From Ottowia flava (lineage in GTDB: Bacteria; Pseudomonadota; Gammaproteobacteria; Burkholderiales; Burkholderiaceae_C), in the NCBI RefSeq assembly GCF_008017535.1, contig NZ_VRUA01000018.1:1-64000 (forward strand): DNA of 64,000 nt, read 5' to 3'. Below the pieces are notes generated by a model. That model was not told the origin of the DNA. It saw only the letters and a list, made by a program, of their open reading frames with translations, and made no database searches. The position numbers and the translations under genes were made by a program. Positions 7,432 through 16,431 of this stretch are shown here, piece after piece (the stretch's first letter is position 1; the number at the start of each line of letters is the position of its first letter).

Positions 7432-7464
7432 AAAGAAAAAGGGCTCAGATCGCTCTAAGCCCTT
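7432..7464 (-). terminator. Rho-independent terminator after tRNA-Val
   Basis: On the minus strand, 20 nt after the tRNA CCA end, AAGGGCTTAGA can fold back on TCTGAGCCCTT and is followed by a T-rich run (TTTTTCTTT). This fits transcript release after the tRNA. It lies on the element side of the tRNA 3' end, so it may have been brought or duplicated by the element. Confidence 0.65.
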
Positions 7465-7483
7465 GATCTATAAGAAGTTTCTG

Positions 7484-7530
7484 TGGTGGGTGCTGACAGT
7501 CTCGAACTGCCGACCTACTCCGTGTAAAGG
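7484..7530. other. probable attachment site (attR-like) in tRNA-Val 3' half
   Basis: This is inferred from the integrase being next to the 3' end of an intact tRNA, the standard arrangement for tyrosine recombinases that target tRNA genes. The core repeat should match part of the anticodon or T-arm through CCA. The partner copy must lie left of base 1, because no second copy of this tRNA segment is visible in 1-7483. Exact core limits cannot be set from this window. Confidence 0.5.
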
Positions 7531-7559
7531 AGCCGCTCTACCAACTGAGCTAAGCACCC
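7484..7559 (-). tRNA. tRNA-Val (anticodon UAC)
   Basis: A 76-nt cloverleaf on the minus strand starting GGGTGCTTAGCTCAGTTGG. It has a 7-bp acceptor stem GGGTGCT/AGCACCC, a D-arm, the anticodon loop TTTACAC with anticodon TAC, the T-loop TTCGAGA, and an encoded CCA end at 7484-7486. Its 3' half faces the integrase and is the likely integration site of the element to the left. The gene begins 20 bp downstream of the hup stop on the same strand. Confidence 0.97.
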
Positions 7560-7573
7560 CACCGAAAACGGTG
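7560..7573 (-). other. small hairpin between hup and tRNA-Val
   Basis: CACCG-AAAA-CGGTG forms a 5-bp stem with a 4-nt loop between the hup stop codon and the first base of tRNA-Val. No T-run follows, so it is more likely an RNA-processing or mRNA-end structure in a shared transcript than a terminator. Confidence 0.4.
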
Positions 7574-7579
7574 TCTGAA

Positions 7580-7852
7580 TCAGTTCAGCGCGTCTTTCAG
7601 CGCCTTGCCGGGACGGAACTTGGGTACCTTGGCGGCCTTGATTTTAATCGTAGCGCCGGTGCGCGGGTTGCGACCAGAGCGTGCAGCGCGTTTGCCGACC
7701 GCGAAAGTGCCAAAGCCCACCAGCGAAACGGTGCCACCCTTGCGCAGAGTGGTCTTGACCGCACCGATCGTGGCTTCCAGCGCACGGGTGGCAGCAGCCT
7801 TGGAAATGTCGGCGTTTTTGGCGATGTGTTCGATCAGCTCGGTTTTGTTCAC
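7580..7852 (-). CDS. hup: HU-family nucleoid DNA-binding protein
   Basis: 90 residues, the normal HU length. It begins [18 protein letters not shown], contains the beta-arm region ([26 protein letters not shown]) with the conserved RNPRTG loop and Pro that intercalates DNA, and ends [11 protein letters not shown] is a small basic dimer that bends DNA and compacts the nucleoid. The start is GTG, preceded by an AAAGAGGGG Shine-Dalgarno region. It is the first chromosomal gene beyond the integrated element and lies immediately upstream of tRNA-Val on the same strand. Confidence 0.95.
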   Translation of the reverse strand: MNKTELIEHIAKNADISKAAATRALEATIGAVKTTLRKGGTVSLVGFGTFAVGKRAARSGRNPRTGATIKIKAAKVPKFRPGKALKDALN

Positions 7853-8176
7853 GAAGGTGCCCCTCTTTCAAGAATTATCAAGAATCCGGATAAACGATGT
7901 CGGACCGTTGACAGCCTCGCCAGGCCCGGCTCGTTGGTCGGCAGCAGGGTGACCAAGTCAAGGCAGACCGACCTCACTTGCGGCCGCAGCGTGCTCACGT
8001 CGATCCCTGTCCGGCGAGCGTTGCATTCTAGACCCAATTGCAGGTGTCAAACCTCGTATCTACCCCGCTTGTGCGATGGCGCAACATGCCTCAGGGTTCT
8101 GCGCGGCCGGAGCGTGACGTGGCCCGCGTCTCGCCGCTATGACGTCTAACCCATTTTGAGTTGGCACACCACGTGT
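7853..8176. other. intergenic region upstream of hup
   Basis: 324 bp between hup and the EamA gene, both on the minus strand. It should contain the hup promoter. On the minus strand TTGACA (8045-8050) and TAGAAT (8025-8030) both look sigma-70-like, but they are only 14 nt apart instead of 16-18, so the pair is doubtful. No RNA gene, repeat or plausible small gene is seen here. Confidence 0.35.
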
Positions 8177-9088
8177 CTACCGCACCGGCGCCGACGCCCG
8201 CACCACCAACGCCACACCCAACGCCGTCAGCGCCATGCCGGCCAGCGTGACCACCGTGATCGGCTCGCGAAACAAGCCCCAGGCGATCAGCGCGGTGGTG
8301 GGCGGCACCAGGTACATCAGGCTGGCCACGCTGGCGGCGGCACCGCGCTGGATCAGCAGGAACAGCAGCGAGCTGCCGCCCAGCGTCAGCCCCAGCACCG
8401 ACCAGGCCATGGCGCCGATGACCTGGGCGTTCCACTGGATCGATTCGGGCTCCAGCAGCGCCATCGGCCACAGCACCAGCGCGGCGGCCAGCAACTGCAC
8501 GGCGCTGGCGCTGCGCACGTCACACGGCTGGACGAAGCGCTTCTGGTACAGCGTGCCCGCGGTGATCGCCACCAGCGCCAGCACGGCCCAGCTGAAGTTG
8601 GCCGCCGTGACGTGGTCGCCCGGACTGCCGTCGGTCAGCTTGCGCCACACGACCAGCACCAGGCCGGCAAAACCGAGCACCAGACCGCTCCACTGCCGGC
8701 GCGTGACCTTGCTGGCGCCGGCGCCGGTGGCCGACAGCCAGATGGCGGTCAGCACCGGCTGGATGCCGGCGATCAGCGCCGCGAGGCCTGAGCCCATGCC
8801 GCCCTTGACGGCCGCCCAGACGCCGCCCAGGTAGGCCGCGTGCATCAGCACGCCGGTCACGCCCAGGTGCAGCCACTGCGCGCCCGTCTGCGGCCAGCGC
8901 ACGCGCGCCAGGGTGACCCAGACGACAAAACACACCAGCGACAGCGACATGCGCACCGCCAGAAAGGTGAAGGGCGGCGCGTACGGCATGCCGTAGCGCG
9001 CGACGATGAAGCCGGTGGCCCAGATCAGCACGAACACCGCCGGCATCAGGCGGATCAGCGTGGAGGGGTCGTTGCCGCGCTCGTTCAC
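8177..9088 (-). CDS. EamA/DMT-family inner-membrane transporter
   Basis: 303 residues with about ten hydrophobic segments arranged as two EamA repeats. The first starts with LMPAVFVLIWATGFIVARYGM, the typical opening of drug/metabolite transporters. The second begins near ANFSWAVLALVAITAGTLYQKR and ends with GMALTALGVALVV. Family members export amino acids, metabolites or drugs; the substrate cannot be told from sequence. The neighbouring genes do not suggest a pathway. Monocistronic layout is likely. Confidence 0.88.
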   Translation of the reverse strand: MNERGNDPSTLIRLMPAVFVLIWATGFIVARYGMPYAPPFTFLAVRMSLSLVCFVVWVTLARVRWPQTGAQWLHLGVTGVLMHAAYLGGVWAAVKGGMGSGLAALIAGIQPVLTAIWLSATGAGASKVTRRQWSGLVLGFAGLVLVVWRKLTDGSPGDHVTAANFSWAVLALVAITAGTLYQKRFVQPCDVRSASAVQLLAAALVLWPMALLEPESIQWNAQVIGAMAWSVLGLTLGGSSLLFLLIQRGAAASVASLMYLVPPTTALIAWGLFREPITVVTLAGMALTALGVALVVRASAPVR

Positions 9089-9138
9089 GTCAGATCCGGG
9101 TCAAGCGCGGCGACGAAGGCAGAAACCAGCGTGCCCAC

Positions 9139-9702
9139 TCATTTGGCGTGCGCACGGATGTCCGGCAAGGCCTTCTGCAGGTAATACACCATCGACCACA
9201 CGGTCAGCACCGCCGCCAGCCAGATCAGGATCTGTCCCCAGAAATGCGTGTCGACACCGAACACCACGCCGTCGTACAGCAGGAGGGGAATGGCCACCAT
9301 CTGCACCGTGGTCTTCACCTTGCCCAGCATGTGCACGGCCACGTTCCCGCTGGCGCCGATCTTGGCCATCCATTCCCGCAGGGCCGAGATGGCGATTTCG
9401 CGCCCGATGATGATCAGCGCGACGAACACATCGGTGCGCTGCAGGTGCACCAGCACCAGCAGCGACGCGCACACCAGAAATTTATCGGCCACCGGGTCCA
9501 GGAAGGCGCCGAAGGCCGAGGTCTGGTTCAGCCGCCGGGCCAGAAAGCCGTCCAGCCAGTCGGTCCAGGCGAACACGATGAACATGACCGTGGCCACCAG
9601 ATTGCGCGTGGCGGGCTCCAGCGGCAGGTAAAACACCCCCACGATGAGCGGGATCGCGACGATGCGCGTCCAGGTCATGATCGTGGGCAGGGTGAAGAAC
9701 AT
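9139..9702 (-). CDS. pgsA: CDP-diacylglycerol-glycerol-3-phosphate 3-phosphatidyltransferase
   Basis: 187 residues. The CDP-alcohol phosphotransferase motif D-G-x2-A-R-x8-G-x3-D-x3-D is present as DWLDGFLARRLNQTSAFG then DPVADKF. Several membrane spans surround it (IPLIVGVFY, NLVATVMFIVFAW, VFVALIIIGREI). It makes phosphatidylglycerophosphate, the committed step to phosphatidylglycerol and cardiolipin, in the inner membrane. The start is the ATG before FFTLPTIMTW, since the 19 codons upstream are non-membrane and atypical. It lies 170 bp downstream of uvrC, a common gene pairing in this lineage. Confidence 0.95.
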   Translation of the reverse strand: MFFTLPTIMTWTRIVAIPLIVGVFYLPLEPATRNLVATVMFIVFAWTDWLDGFLARRLNQTSAFGAFLDPVADKFLVCASLLVLVHLQRTDVFVALIIIGREIAISALREWMAKIGASGNVAVHMLGKVKTTVQMVAIPLLLYDGVVFGVDTHFWGQILIWLAAVLTVWSMVYYLQKALPDIRAHAK

Positions 9703-9756
9703 GGCAGCGATTGTGGCACGCCCGTGCGGGCACCGCTCAGGGGCGCTGCAGTGCAC

Positions 9757-9807
9757 CAAAAGCTATTGTTTTGGTAGCTGGTAGCGCAGGTAACTGTATG
9801 GCTACAG
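9757..9807 (-). repeat. dispersed ~40-bp repeat, copy 1
   Basis: Between uvrC and pgsA. On the minus strand it reads CTGTAGCCATACAGTTACCT, then GCGCTACCAGCTACCAAAAC, matching the window-wide consensus (TGTAGCC..ACAG, CTGCGC, CAGCTA, CAAA). The AT-rich patch contrasts with the flanking GC-rich DNA. Confidence 0.6.
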
Positions 9808-9872
9808 ATGGTTTTCTTTGAATTCTTCTCTGGACACGCCGCGCACCCGCGTGGTTGCCACCGCGGCGCCGC

Positions 9873-11810
9873 TCAGTGCAGCGCGCGGTAGATCTCTTCG
9901 GCCAGCGCTTGCGAAATGCCTTCCACCGTCGCCAGGTCCTGCACGCTGGCCGCCTCCACGCCGCGCACGCCGCCAAAGCGCTGCAGTAAGCGCGCGCGCT
10001 TGCGCGGGCCGACGCCCGGAATTTCTTCAATGCGGCTGCCGCCCACCCGCACCTTGGCGCGCGCCGCGCGCATGCCGGTGATGGCGAAGCGGTGCGCCTC
10101 GTCGCGGATCTGGGCGATCAGCATGAGCGCGGCCGAATCCTTGCCGAGGTAGATCTTCTCGCGCCCGTCGGCAAACACCAGCTCTTCCAGGCCCACCTTG
10201 CGACCCTCGCCCTTCTCTACGCCGACGATCAGCGACAAATCCAGCCCCAGCGCCGCAAACACCTCGCGCGCCATGCTGACCTGGCCCTTGCCGCCGTCGA
10301 CCAGCACCAGGTCGGGCATGCGCACCGCGGGGCCATCGCCCTCGGCCGTGGTCTGCAGCGCCTCGGCGATCTTGCTGTAGCGCCGCGTCAGCACCTGGCG
10401 CATGGCGGCGTAGTCGTCGCCGGGCGTGATGCCTTCAATCTTGTAGCGGCGGTATTCGCTGCTGGCCATGCGGTGGTTCTGGAACACCACGCAACTGGCC
10501 TGCGTGGCCTCGCCCGCGGTGTGGCTGATGTCGAAGCATTCGATGCGCAGCTCGGCCAAATCCGGCACGTCCAGCGCCAGCGCGTCGGCCAGCGCACGCG
10601 TGCGCGCCTGCTGCGAACCTTCTTCCGCCAGCAGCCGCGCCAGTTGCAGCCCCGCGTTCTGGCGCGCCATCTCCAGCCACACGCGGCGCTGGCCGCGCGG
10701 CGCATGGGTGGCGCTGATCTTCACCTCTTCTTTGTCGGCCAGCGCCTGCAGCAGCGACTGCGCCACCGGCTCGCTGGTGATCAGCTGCGGCGGCGCCGGC
10801 ACCTGCAGGTAGTGCTGCGCGATGAAGGCGTCCAGCACCTGCGCCTCCAGCGTGGGCAGTTCGGTGTCGGTGTCGTCAAACGCCATCGCCGCGCCATCTT
10901 CCACATGGCTGGGGAAGTACGCGCGATCGCCCAGATGCCGCCCGCCGCGCACCATGGCCAGATTGACGCAGGCACGCCCGCCCTGCACCTTGACGGCCAG
11001 GATGTCCACATCCGCATCGCCCGCCACCTCCACCGCCTGCTGGTGCAGCACCGTGTTCAGCGACGTGATCTGGTTGCGGATGGCGGCCGCCTGTTCGAAC
11101 TCCAGCGCGTCCGAATGCACCATCATGCGGCGCTCCAGCTGGTGCAGCAGGTCCTGCGTTTCGCCGCGCAAAAATTGCTCGGCGTGCGCCACGTCGGCGG
11201 CGTAATCGGCCGCGCTGATCAGCCGCACGCAGGGGCCGGTGCAGCGCTTGATCTGGTACAGCAGACACGGCCGTGTGCGGTTGGCAAATACGGTGTCCTC
11301 GCAGGTGCGCAGGCGAAACACCTTTTGCATCAGCTGGATGGTTTCCTTCACCGCCCAGGCGCCCGGGTACGGGCCAAAGTAGCGGTGGCGCTTGTCGGTC
11401 GCGCCGCGGTAGTACGCCATGCGCGGGTAGGCGCCCGGCACGGGCGGCCCGTCGGCCTTGTCCTGCTCGCGCCCGGTGCCCGTGAGCTTGAGATAGGGGT
11501 AGCTCTTGTCGTCGCGAAAAACGATGTTGTACTTGGGCGCCAGCTGCTTGATCAGGTTGTTTTCCAGGATCAGCGCCTCGGCCTCCGAGCGCACCACCGT
11601 CGTCTCCATGCGCGCGATCTTGCGCACCATGTGCCCGATGCGCGTGCCGCCGTGGTTCTTCTGGAAGTAGCTGGATACGCGCTTCTTCAGGTTGCGCGCC
11701 TTGCCCACGTAGAGCACGTTGCTCGCGTCGTCGAAGTAGCGGTACACGCCCGGCAGACCGGGCAGCGCGGCGACTTGCGCGAGCAGTTCTTCAGAATGCA
11801 TCTCTGACAT
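9873..11810 (-). CDS. uvrC: UvrABC excinuclease subunit C
   Basis: 645 residues, close to the family norm. In order: an N-terminal GIY-YIG nuclease ([24 protein letters not shown]), a Cys-rich segment ([16 protein letters not shown]), the UVR helix pair that binds UvrB ([12 protein letters not shown]), the RNase H-like endonuclease ([16 protein letters not shown]) and a C-terminal double helix-hairpin-helix ([17 protein letters not shown]). It makes the dual incisions in nucleotide excision repair. ATG 11810 is the start used; ATG 11801 (MHSEELL) is possible. It is divergent from the PIN-like gene, with about 60 bp between them. Confidence 0.97.
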   Translation of the reverse strand: MSEMHSEELLAQVAALPGLPGVYRYFDDASNVLYVGKARNLKKRVSSYFQKNHGGTRIGHMVRKIARMETTVVRSEAEALILENNLIKQLAPKYNIVFRDDKSYPYLKLTGTGREQDKADGPPVPGAYPRMAYYRGATDKRHRYFGPYPGAWAVKETIQLMQKVFRLRTCEDTVFANRTRPCLLYQIKRCTGPCVRLISAADYAADVAHAEQFLRGETQDLLHQLERRMMVHSDALEFEQAAAIRNQITSLNTVLHQQAVEVAGDADVDILAVKVQGGRACVNLAMVRGGRHLGDRAYFPSHVEDGAAMAFDDTDTELPTLEAQVLDAFIAQHYLQVPAPPQLITSEPVAQSLLQALADKEEVKISATHAPRGQRRVWLEMARQNAGLQLARLLAEEGSQQARTRALADALALDVPDLAELRIECFDISHTAGEATQASCVVFQNHRMASSEYRRYKIEGITPGDDYAAMRQVLTRRYSKIAEALQTTAEGDGPAVRMPDLVLVDGGKGQVSMAREVFAALGLDLSLIVGVEKGEGRKVGLEELVFADGREKIYLGKDSAALMLIAQIRDEAHRFAITGMRAARAKVRVGGSRIEEIPGVGPRKRARLLQRFGGVRGVEAASVQDLATVEGISQALAEEIYRALH

Positions 11811-11871
11811 ATCGACTATTGTTACTTCTCTCGCTCAGCTTACGGCCGCATACCCTAGATGCACGTACAAC

Positions 11872-12699
11872 ATGAAACGAAGCGTCGTACTCGACAAAAA
11901 CTATCTCCAGGCCGAATCCAAGCAGTCAATCCACAGTCTCTGCGACACGTACCGCGTTGTCATGTCGGGAGCGTTGTTTTACGAACTGCTCACAACGGAT
12001 GTCGAGACCCGTCGTCGCTGCTTCTCCAAGTTCCCCGTCCGGGAAAATCCCGTCATCCTCGTAGAGCACGTTGGCGAACTTCTGCGCTACGAGGTACAGC
12101 ATGGCCGGCCGTGCGGCCAGCCTTCAGGGCACCGCATCAATATGAGATGGGTTTTCAACGCGCAGTTGAGAGGTACTGACTATGAATTGCCGCCCGAAGC
12201 TTTAGAAGTCCTGCGAGAAGAATCGATTGCCAACGAAGCTGAAATCACAGGATGGGCCGGCCTCGCGGAATCCATGGTTGCACTTTCCCCGAACCTCCTG
12301 ACTGGTAGCGACGAAAGTCGCGCGAACGTTCGGAGCAAAGTCGAGCGCAATATCTGCAATCCGGAAAGCGCGTTGCAGTTCTTTGAAATAATGAAAAAGG
12401 CAATGCCGAACTCCCCTCTGAGAATTTGGAGTCCACTGGGGAAGTGGGCTCATTTGCGGTGGCTTCAAGTCATGCATCTGTTTGCGCTCGACTTATGTGT
12501 TCGTTACCAAGGAGCCGTCTCGCAAATGCTCGACTACAAAAAGTTTCGAATGAAGTTGGAACACGATCTCCATGACGCACAAATTCTGGCCCTAGCTGTC
12601 CTCGAGGGGAACATTGCCACCAACGAGCGAAAACTCCTGAGATGGTGGCGACTATTGCAGCCGACTATTGCCCCGATCTCCACGTTGAGAAGTCCGTGA
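11872..12699 (+). CDS. PIN-like domain protein of unknown function (lower-GC insertion)
   Basis: 275 residues, not confidently recognised. Features suggest a PIN-type nuclease fold: an early strand ending in Asp (SVVLDKNYL), a Glu in the next helix (SGALFYELL), a late DAQILALAV helix and an IATNERKLLRW segment like the closing PIN motif. The middle third is helical with no known motif. The DNA is visibly richer in A and T than both neighbours and uses rarer codons, which suggests acquisition. Its TGA overlaps the GTG start of earP (GTGA), so earP translation may depend on it. A toxin-like RNase is possible, but no antitoxin partner is seen. Confidence 0.5.
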   Translation: MKRSVVLDKNYLQAESKQSIHSLCDTYRVVMSGALFYELLTTDVETRRRCFSKFPVRENPVILVEHVGELLRYEVQHGRPCGQPSGHRINMRWVFNAQLRGTDYELPPEALEVLREESIANEAEITGWAGLAESMVALSPNLLTGSDESRANVRSKVERNICNPESALQFFEIMKKAMPNSPLRIWSPLGKWAHLRWLQVMHLFALDLCVRYQGAVSQMLDYKKFRMKLEHDLHDAQILALAVLEGNIATNERKLLRWWRLLQPTIAPISTLRSP

Positions 12700-13856
12700 C
12701 CACAGCGCCCAACAAGTTACCGCTGCGCTGGGACCTCTTCTGCCAGGTCATCGACAACCACGGCGACCTCGGTGTGTGCTGGCGGCTGGCGCGCGAATTG
12801 GCGGCGCACGGTCAGCGCGTGCGGCTGTGGGTGGACAACGCGGCGGCGCTGGCGTGGATGGCGCCGGGTGCGACGGACGGGGTGTTTGCGGGGATCGAGG
12901 TGCGGCCGTGGACCACCCCGCTGAACCCCGCCGACCTCGCCACCCTGCCCCCCGCCGATGTGTGGGTCGAGGCGTTTGGCTGCGAAATCCCTCCTGAATT
13001 CATAGCTGCCCGCGCTGGTGGTTCTAGGGATCATTCAAATCCTCCGATCTGGATCAACCTGGAGTACCTGAGCGCCGAAGCCTACGTGGAGCGCACGCAC
13101 ACCCTACCCTCGCCCGTGCTGCAAGGCCCGGCGGCGGGCTGGACCAAGTGGTTCTTCTACCCCGGCTTCACGCCCGCCACCGGCGGCCTGCTGCGCGAGG
13201 TCGACCTGCCCGCGCGCCAGGCTGCGTTCGGCCGCGCCGCGTGGCTGCGCGCGCAGGGCATCGATTGGCGCGGCGAACGGCTGGTGTCGCTGTTCTGCTA
13301 TGAGCCACCCGCGCTGCCGGCGCTGCTGCGCCAGTGGGCCGAAGGCGACGTGCCCACGCGCCTGCTGGTCACCACCGGGCGCGCCACCGCCGCGGTGCGG
13401 CAGGCGATTCATAACGATTCAGGCCTGCAACCCTTGATGGTTCAGCGCGGCCAGCTATCGATTTCATACCTGCCGCACGTCACGCAGACCGCCTACGACG
13501 AACTGCTGTGGGCCTGCGACTGGAACTTTGTGCGGGGCGAGGATTCGCTGGTGCGCGCCCTCTGGGCCTCTGCGCCCCTGGGGCCGCAGCGGGCTGCCCC
13601 GCCCTTCGTCTGGCACATCTACCCCCAACCCGAAGACAACGCGCACCACGCCAAGCTGGATGCTTTCCTCGACTGGCTGGGCGCACCGCCTTCGCTGCGC
13701 GCGTTTCACCACGTCTGGAACGGCATCGCGCCCGGCCCGCTGCCTGCGCCCGACCTCGCCGCGTGGGGCGCCTGCGCGGCGGCCGCGCAGGCCCGGCTGG
13801 TGGCTGCGCCCGGCTTGGCCGAGCAGCTGATCGGCTTTGTGCAGAAAAAACGTTAG
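12696..13856 (+). CDS. earP: EF-P arginine rhamnosyltransferase EarP
   Basis: 386 residues. EarP is a GT-B glycosyltransferase that transfers rhamnose from dTDP-rhamnose to Arg32 of EF-P. The N-terminal signature [20 protein letters not shown] contains the two conserved Asp residues (D20, D24); the C-terminal half holds the donor-site segments [12 protein letters not shown] and PFVWHIYPQ. The GTG at 12696 gives the standard N-terminus and overlaps the upstream stop. It is directly upstream of its substrate gene efp. Two short AT-rich stretches inside the gene (12998-13040 and 13411-13468) are in-frame copies of the dispersed repeat, adding patches such as [12 protein letters not shown]. Confidence 0.95.
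   Translation: MTTAPNKLPLRWDLFCQVIDNHGDLGVCWRLARELAAHGQRVRLWVDNAAALAWMAPGATDGVFAGIEVRPWTTPLNPADLATLPPADVWVEAFGCEIPPEFIAARAGGSRDHSNPPIWINLEYLSAEAYVERTHTLPSPVLQGPAAGWTKWFFYPGFTPATGGLLREVDLPARQAAFGRAAWLRAQGIDWRGERLVSLFCYEPPALPALLRQWAEGDVPTRLLVTTGRATAAVRQAIHNDSGLQPLMVQRGQLSISYLPHVTQTAYDELLWACDWNFVRGEDSLVRALWASAPLGPQRAAPPFVWHIYPQPEDNAHHAKLDAFLDWLGAPPSLRAFHHVWNGIAPGPLPAPDLAAWGACAAAAQARLVAAPGLAEQLIGFVQKKR
12998..13040. repeat. dispersed ~40-bp repeat, copy inside earP
   Basis: CATAGCTGCCCGCGCTGGTG followed by GTTCTAGGG is translated in frame as part of EarP. Over 29 bp it matches the reverse complement of the intergenic copy at 31114-31149 at about 25 positions, far more than expected for unrelated coding DNA. 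Confidence 0.6.
13411..13468. repeat. degenerate dispersed repeat inside earP
   Basis: An AT-rich patch with GCAACCCTTGATGG, then CAGCGCGGCCAGCTATCGAT, keeping the GCGC..CAGCTATC core of the family. It is translated as part of EarP ([17 protein letters not shown]). Confidence 0.45.
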
Positions 13857-13992
13857 AATACAAGGCTTTGCGAAATTCGACCGCAGCCGCGCGCTGCCCT
13901 GGTTTCGCCCCACGCCGCAGCGCGCCGCGCGTCAAATCTTTCGGTGCACGAGCGGCCCCACGCTCCCTTCACACACTGGAAGAACACACACC

Positions 13993-14547
13993 ATGAAAAT
14001 CGCACAGGAAATCCGCGCCGGCAACGTCATCATGCACGGCAAGGACCCGATGATCGTCCTGCGGACCGAATACGCCCGCGGTGGCCGCGGCGCTGCCACC
14101 GTGCGCATGAAGCTCAAGGCCCTGCTGAACAACATGGGCACCGAAGTCGTCTTCAAGGCCGACGACAAGATGGACCAGGTCATCCTGGACCACAAGGACT
14201 GCACCTATTCGTACTTTGCCGACCCAATGTACGTCTTCATGGACAGCGAGTACAACCAGTACGAAGTCGAAGCCGAGAACATGGGCGACGCGCTCAACTA
14301 CCTGGAAGACGGCATGACCGTGGAAGTGGTGTTCTACGACGGCAAGGCCATCTCGGTCGAGCTGCCCACCACCGTGGTGCGCGAAATCACCTGGACCGAG
14401 CCGGCCGTCAAGGGCGACACCTCGGGCAAAGTGCTCAAGCCCGCCAAGATCGCCACCGGCTTCGAAGTGGCCGTGCCGCTGTTCGTCGCGCAGGAAGACA
14501 AGATCGAGATCGACACCCGCACCGGCGAATACAAGAAGCGCGTCTGA
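13993..14547 (+). CDS. efp: translation elongation factor P (arginine type)
   Basis: 184 residues in three domains: an N-terminal KOW-like domain with the modification loop ARGGRGAA, then two OB folds ([40 protein letters not shown]). The loop tip is Arg32 rather than Lys34-type, which fits rhamnosylation by the adjacent EarP. EF-P rescues ribosomes stalled at polyproline; this window itself encodes several Pro-rich proteins. The start ATG at 13993 gives the canonical [12 protein letters not shown] strong terminator follows at 14587. Confidence 0.98.
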   Translation: MKIAQEIRAGNVIMHGKDPMIVLRTEYARGGRGAATVRMKLKALLNNMGTEVVFKADDKMDQVILDHKDCTYSYFADPMYVFMDSEYNQYEVEAENMGDALNYLEDGMTVEVVFYDGKAISVELPTTVVREITWTEPAVKGDTSGKVLKPAKIATGFEVAVPLFVAQEDKIEIDTRTGEYKKRV

Positions 14548-14586
14548 TCGCAGCCAGCGGCGGTGCCGCTGCTGCCTCGCGCTGTT

Positions 14587-14614
14587 AAAAAAGGCTCCTG
14601 CGGGGGCCTTTTTT
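14587..14614 (+). terminator. Rho-independent terminator after efp
   Basis: AAAAAAGGC pairs with GCCTTTTTT (9 bp, with further CC/GG pairs inside) around a short loop, giving a GC-core hairpin directly followed by a T-run. It can work in either direction, but only efp reads into it. Confidence 0.9.
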
Positions 14615-14664
14615 ACTGGCCGGTGTATTCACAGCTGCCAAGCCGCATCCCCTAAACTGCCCCT

Positions 14665-15537
14665 ATGCACACCACCGAGAACATCAAGCAAAGCACCGGC
14701 TCGCCCCTGGCCGACGCCTGGGCCGAGCTGCAGGCGCACGCCGACCGCGGCGAGCCGCTGGAGCCCGCGTCCTACCGCCTGGCCTTTGCCGACCCCGAAT
14801 TCCTGCTGCGGCGCGAAACGCGCGGCGTGCGCTTTCAGCTGGAGCTGCTCAAGCCCGACCTGGCGCTGACCGAAGCCGGCATCGACCACACCATCGTCGT
14901 CTACGGCAGCGCGCGCTTTGTCTCACCCGAAGTGGCCGCCGAAAGCCTGAAGGCCGCGCAGGCATCGGGCGACGCGCACGCCATCGCGCTGGCCGAACGG
15001 GCGCGCCGCACTTCCGCCTACTACGAGCAGGCGCGCGAATTCGCCCAGCTGGTCGCCCGCTTCAGCCTGACCCAGTCGCCCAAAGACCGCCTGTACATCT
15101 GCACCGGCGGCGGCCCGGGCGTGATGGAGGCGGCCAACCGCGGCGCGCAGGAAGCGGGCGCGCCGTCCGTCGGCCTGAACATCACGCTGCCGCACGAGCA
15201 GTCGGGCAACCGCTACATCACACCGGAGCTGTCGTTCAAGTTCCACTACTTCGCGCTGCGCAAGATGCATTTCCTGATGCGGGCGCAGGCGCTGGTGGTC
15301 TTCCCCGGCGGCTTCGGCACGCTCGACGAGCTGTTCGAAGTGCTGACCCTGGTGCAGACCCGCAAGGTGCGCGCCGTGCCGATCGTGCTGGTCGGCCGCG
15401 AATTCTGGGACCGCCTGCTGAACCTCGACGTGATGATCGAAGAAGGCACGATCTCGCCCGATGACTTGAAGCTGTTCCACAAGGTCGACACGCCGCAGCA
15501 GGCCTGGGACATCGTGCGCAACTTCTATGACCTCTGA
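14665..15537 (+). CDS. LOG-family / TIGR00730 nucleotide phosphoribohydrolase
   Basis: 290 residues. The Lonely-Guy signatures are present: YGSARF, GGGPGVMEAANRGA and PGGFGTLDELFE. LOG proteins cleave nucleoside 5'-monophosphates (cytokinin ribotides, or AMP/IMP in bacterial relatives) to base plus ribose 5-phosphate. The N-terminal 70 residues are an extension seen in the longer bacterial class. Its stop overlaps the next gene by 11 bp, so the two are co-translated. The physiological substrate here is unknown. Confidence 0.88.
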   Translation: MHTTENIKQSTGSPLADAWAELQAHADRGEPLEPASYRLAFADPEFLLRRETRGVRFQLELLKPDLALTEAGIDHTIVVYGSARFVSPEVAAESLKAAQASGDAHAIALAERARRTSAYYEQAREFAQLVARFSLTQSPKDRLYICTGGGPGVMEAANRGAQEAGAPSVGLNITLPHEQSGNRYITPELSFKFHYFALRKMHFLMRAQALVVFPGGFGTLDELFEVLTLVQTRKVRAVPIVLVGREFWDRLLNLDVMIEEGTISPDDLKLFHKVDTPQQAWDIVRNFYDL

Positions 15538-16366
15538 GGCGAGCACCGGCCGCGCCCCCAGCGCTGAACAGCTGCTGGCCTGGGCCGACGGCGGCACGCA
15601 TTGGCCGGCCAGCGTGGCCACCCCCGCGTTCGCTGACGTGCCCGCCGCGTACCAAACCGCCCTCGCCCTGCGCGCGCTGCGCCAGGCGCGGGGCGAGCAG
15701 CCGCGCGGCTTCAAGATCGGCTTCACCAACCGCAACATCTGGCCCATCTATCAGGTCTTCGCGCCGATCTGGGGCACGGTGTGGGACAGCACGCTGCGCT
15801 TCACCGACGCGCAAGGCGCCGGCACGCTGAGCCTGCAAGCCACCTGCGAGCCGCGGCTGGAACCCGAGCTGGTCTTCGCCTTCCGCCACACGCCGCCTGC
15901 CGGCGCCAACCTGGCGCAGCTGTTCGACGCGCTGGACTGGCTGGCGCCGGGCGTCGAGATCGTGCAAAGCCACCGCCCGCATTGGCGCTTTGCCGCCGCC
16001 GCCGAAACCGTGGCCGACGGCGCCCTGCACGCCCGCCTGCTGGTCGGCCCGCGCATCGCGGTGCGCGACTTTGCCGGCTCAGCCGCCGAATTGCAGCAAA
16101 AGCTGGCCGAAGCCGAGCTGACCCTGATCGGCCCCAACGGCCAGTCCGCCGAATCCGGCCGCGGCGCCAACGTGCTGGACGACCCGCTGCAGGCCTTGCA
16201 CCACTTCCTGACCGAGCTGCGCCAATGCCCCGGCGCGCCCGACGTGCAGCCCGGCGACGTGGTCACCACCGGCACCTGGACCGACGCGTGGCCAGTGGCG
16301 CCGGGCGAACGCTGGCGGGTGCGCTACAGCGCGCCGTTGGGCCAGCTGGACGTGCGCTTCAGTTGA
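15527..16366 (+). CDS. fumarylacetoacetase-fold hydratase (2-oxopent-4-enoate hydratase-like)
   Basis: 279 residues, overlapping the LOG gene end. The pattern RGFKIGFTNRNIWPIY, then PRLEPELVFAF, EIVQSHRPHW, and a late GDVVTTGTWTDAWPVAPGERW is that of the MhpD-type FAH superfamily, which hydrates 2-oxo-4-pentenoates in aromatic catabolism. The Glu-x-Glu of the metal site is visible as EPELVF. No meta-cleavage pathway genes lie nearby, so the true substrate is uncertain. Confidence 0.8.
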   Translation: MTSEASTGRAPSAEQLLAWADGGTHWPASVATPAFADVPAAYQTALALRALRQARGEQPRGFKIGFTNRNIWPIYQVFAPIWGTVWDSTLRFTDAQGAGTLSLQATCEPRLEPELVFAFRHTPPAGANLAQLFDALDWLAPGVEIVQSHRPHWRFAAAAETVADGALHARLLVGPRIAVRDFAGSAAELQQKLAEAELTLIGPNGQSAESGRGANVLDDPLQALHHFLTELRQCPGAPDVQPGDVVTTGTWTDAWPVAPGERWRVRYSAPLGQLDVRFS

Positions 16367-16431
16367 AGCAGCGCGCTGCCCGTGCCCCCGCGGGTGGGGC
16401 ACGGTGCGCATGGAAATTTACATCAAATGTG

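Noticed and set aside
8025-8050. TTGACA/TAGAAT pair as the hup promoter
   Set aside because: The spacing is 14 nt, too short for a normal sigma-70 promoter. It is mentioned only as doubtful in the intergenic entry.
10092-11807. 571-codon open frame opposite uvrC
   Set aside because: Composition is dominated by Arg, His, Ala and Gln with no motif, while uvrC on the other strand has every expected motif.
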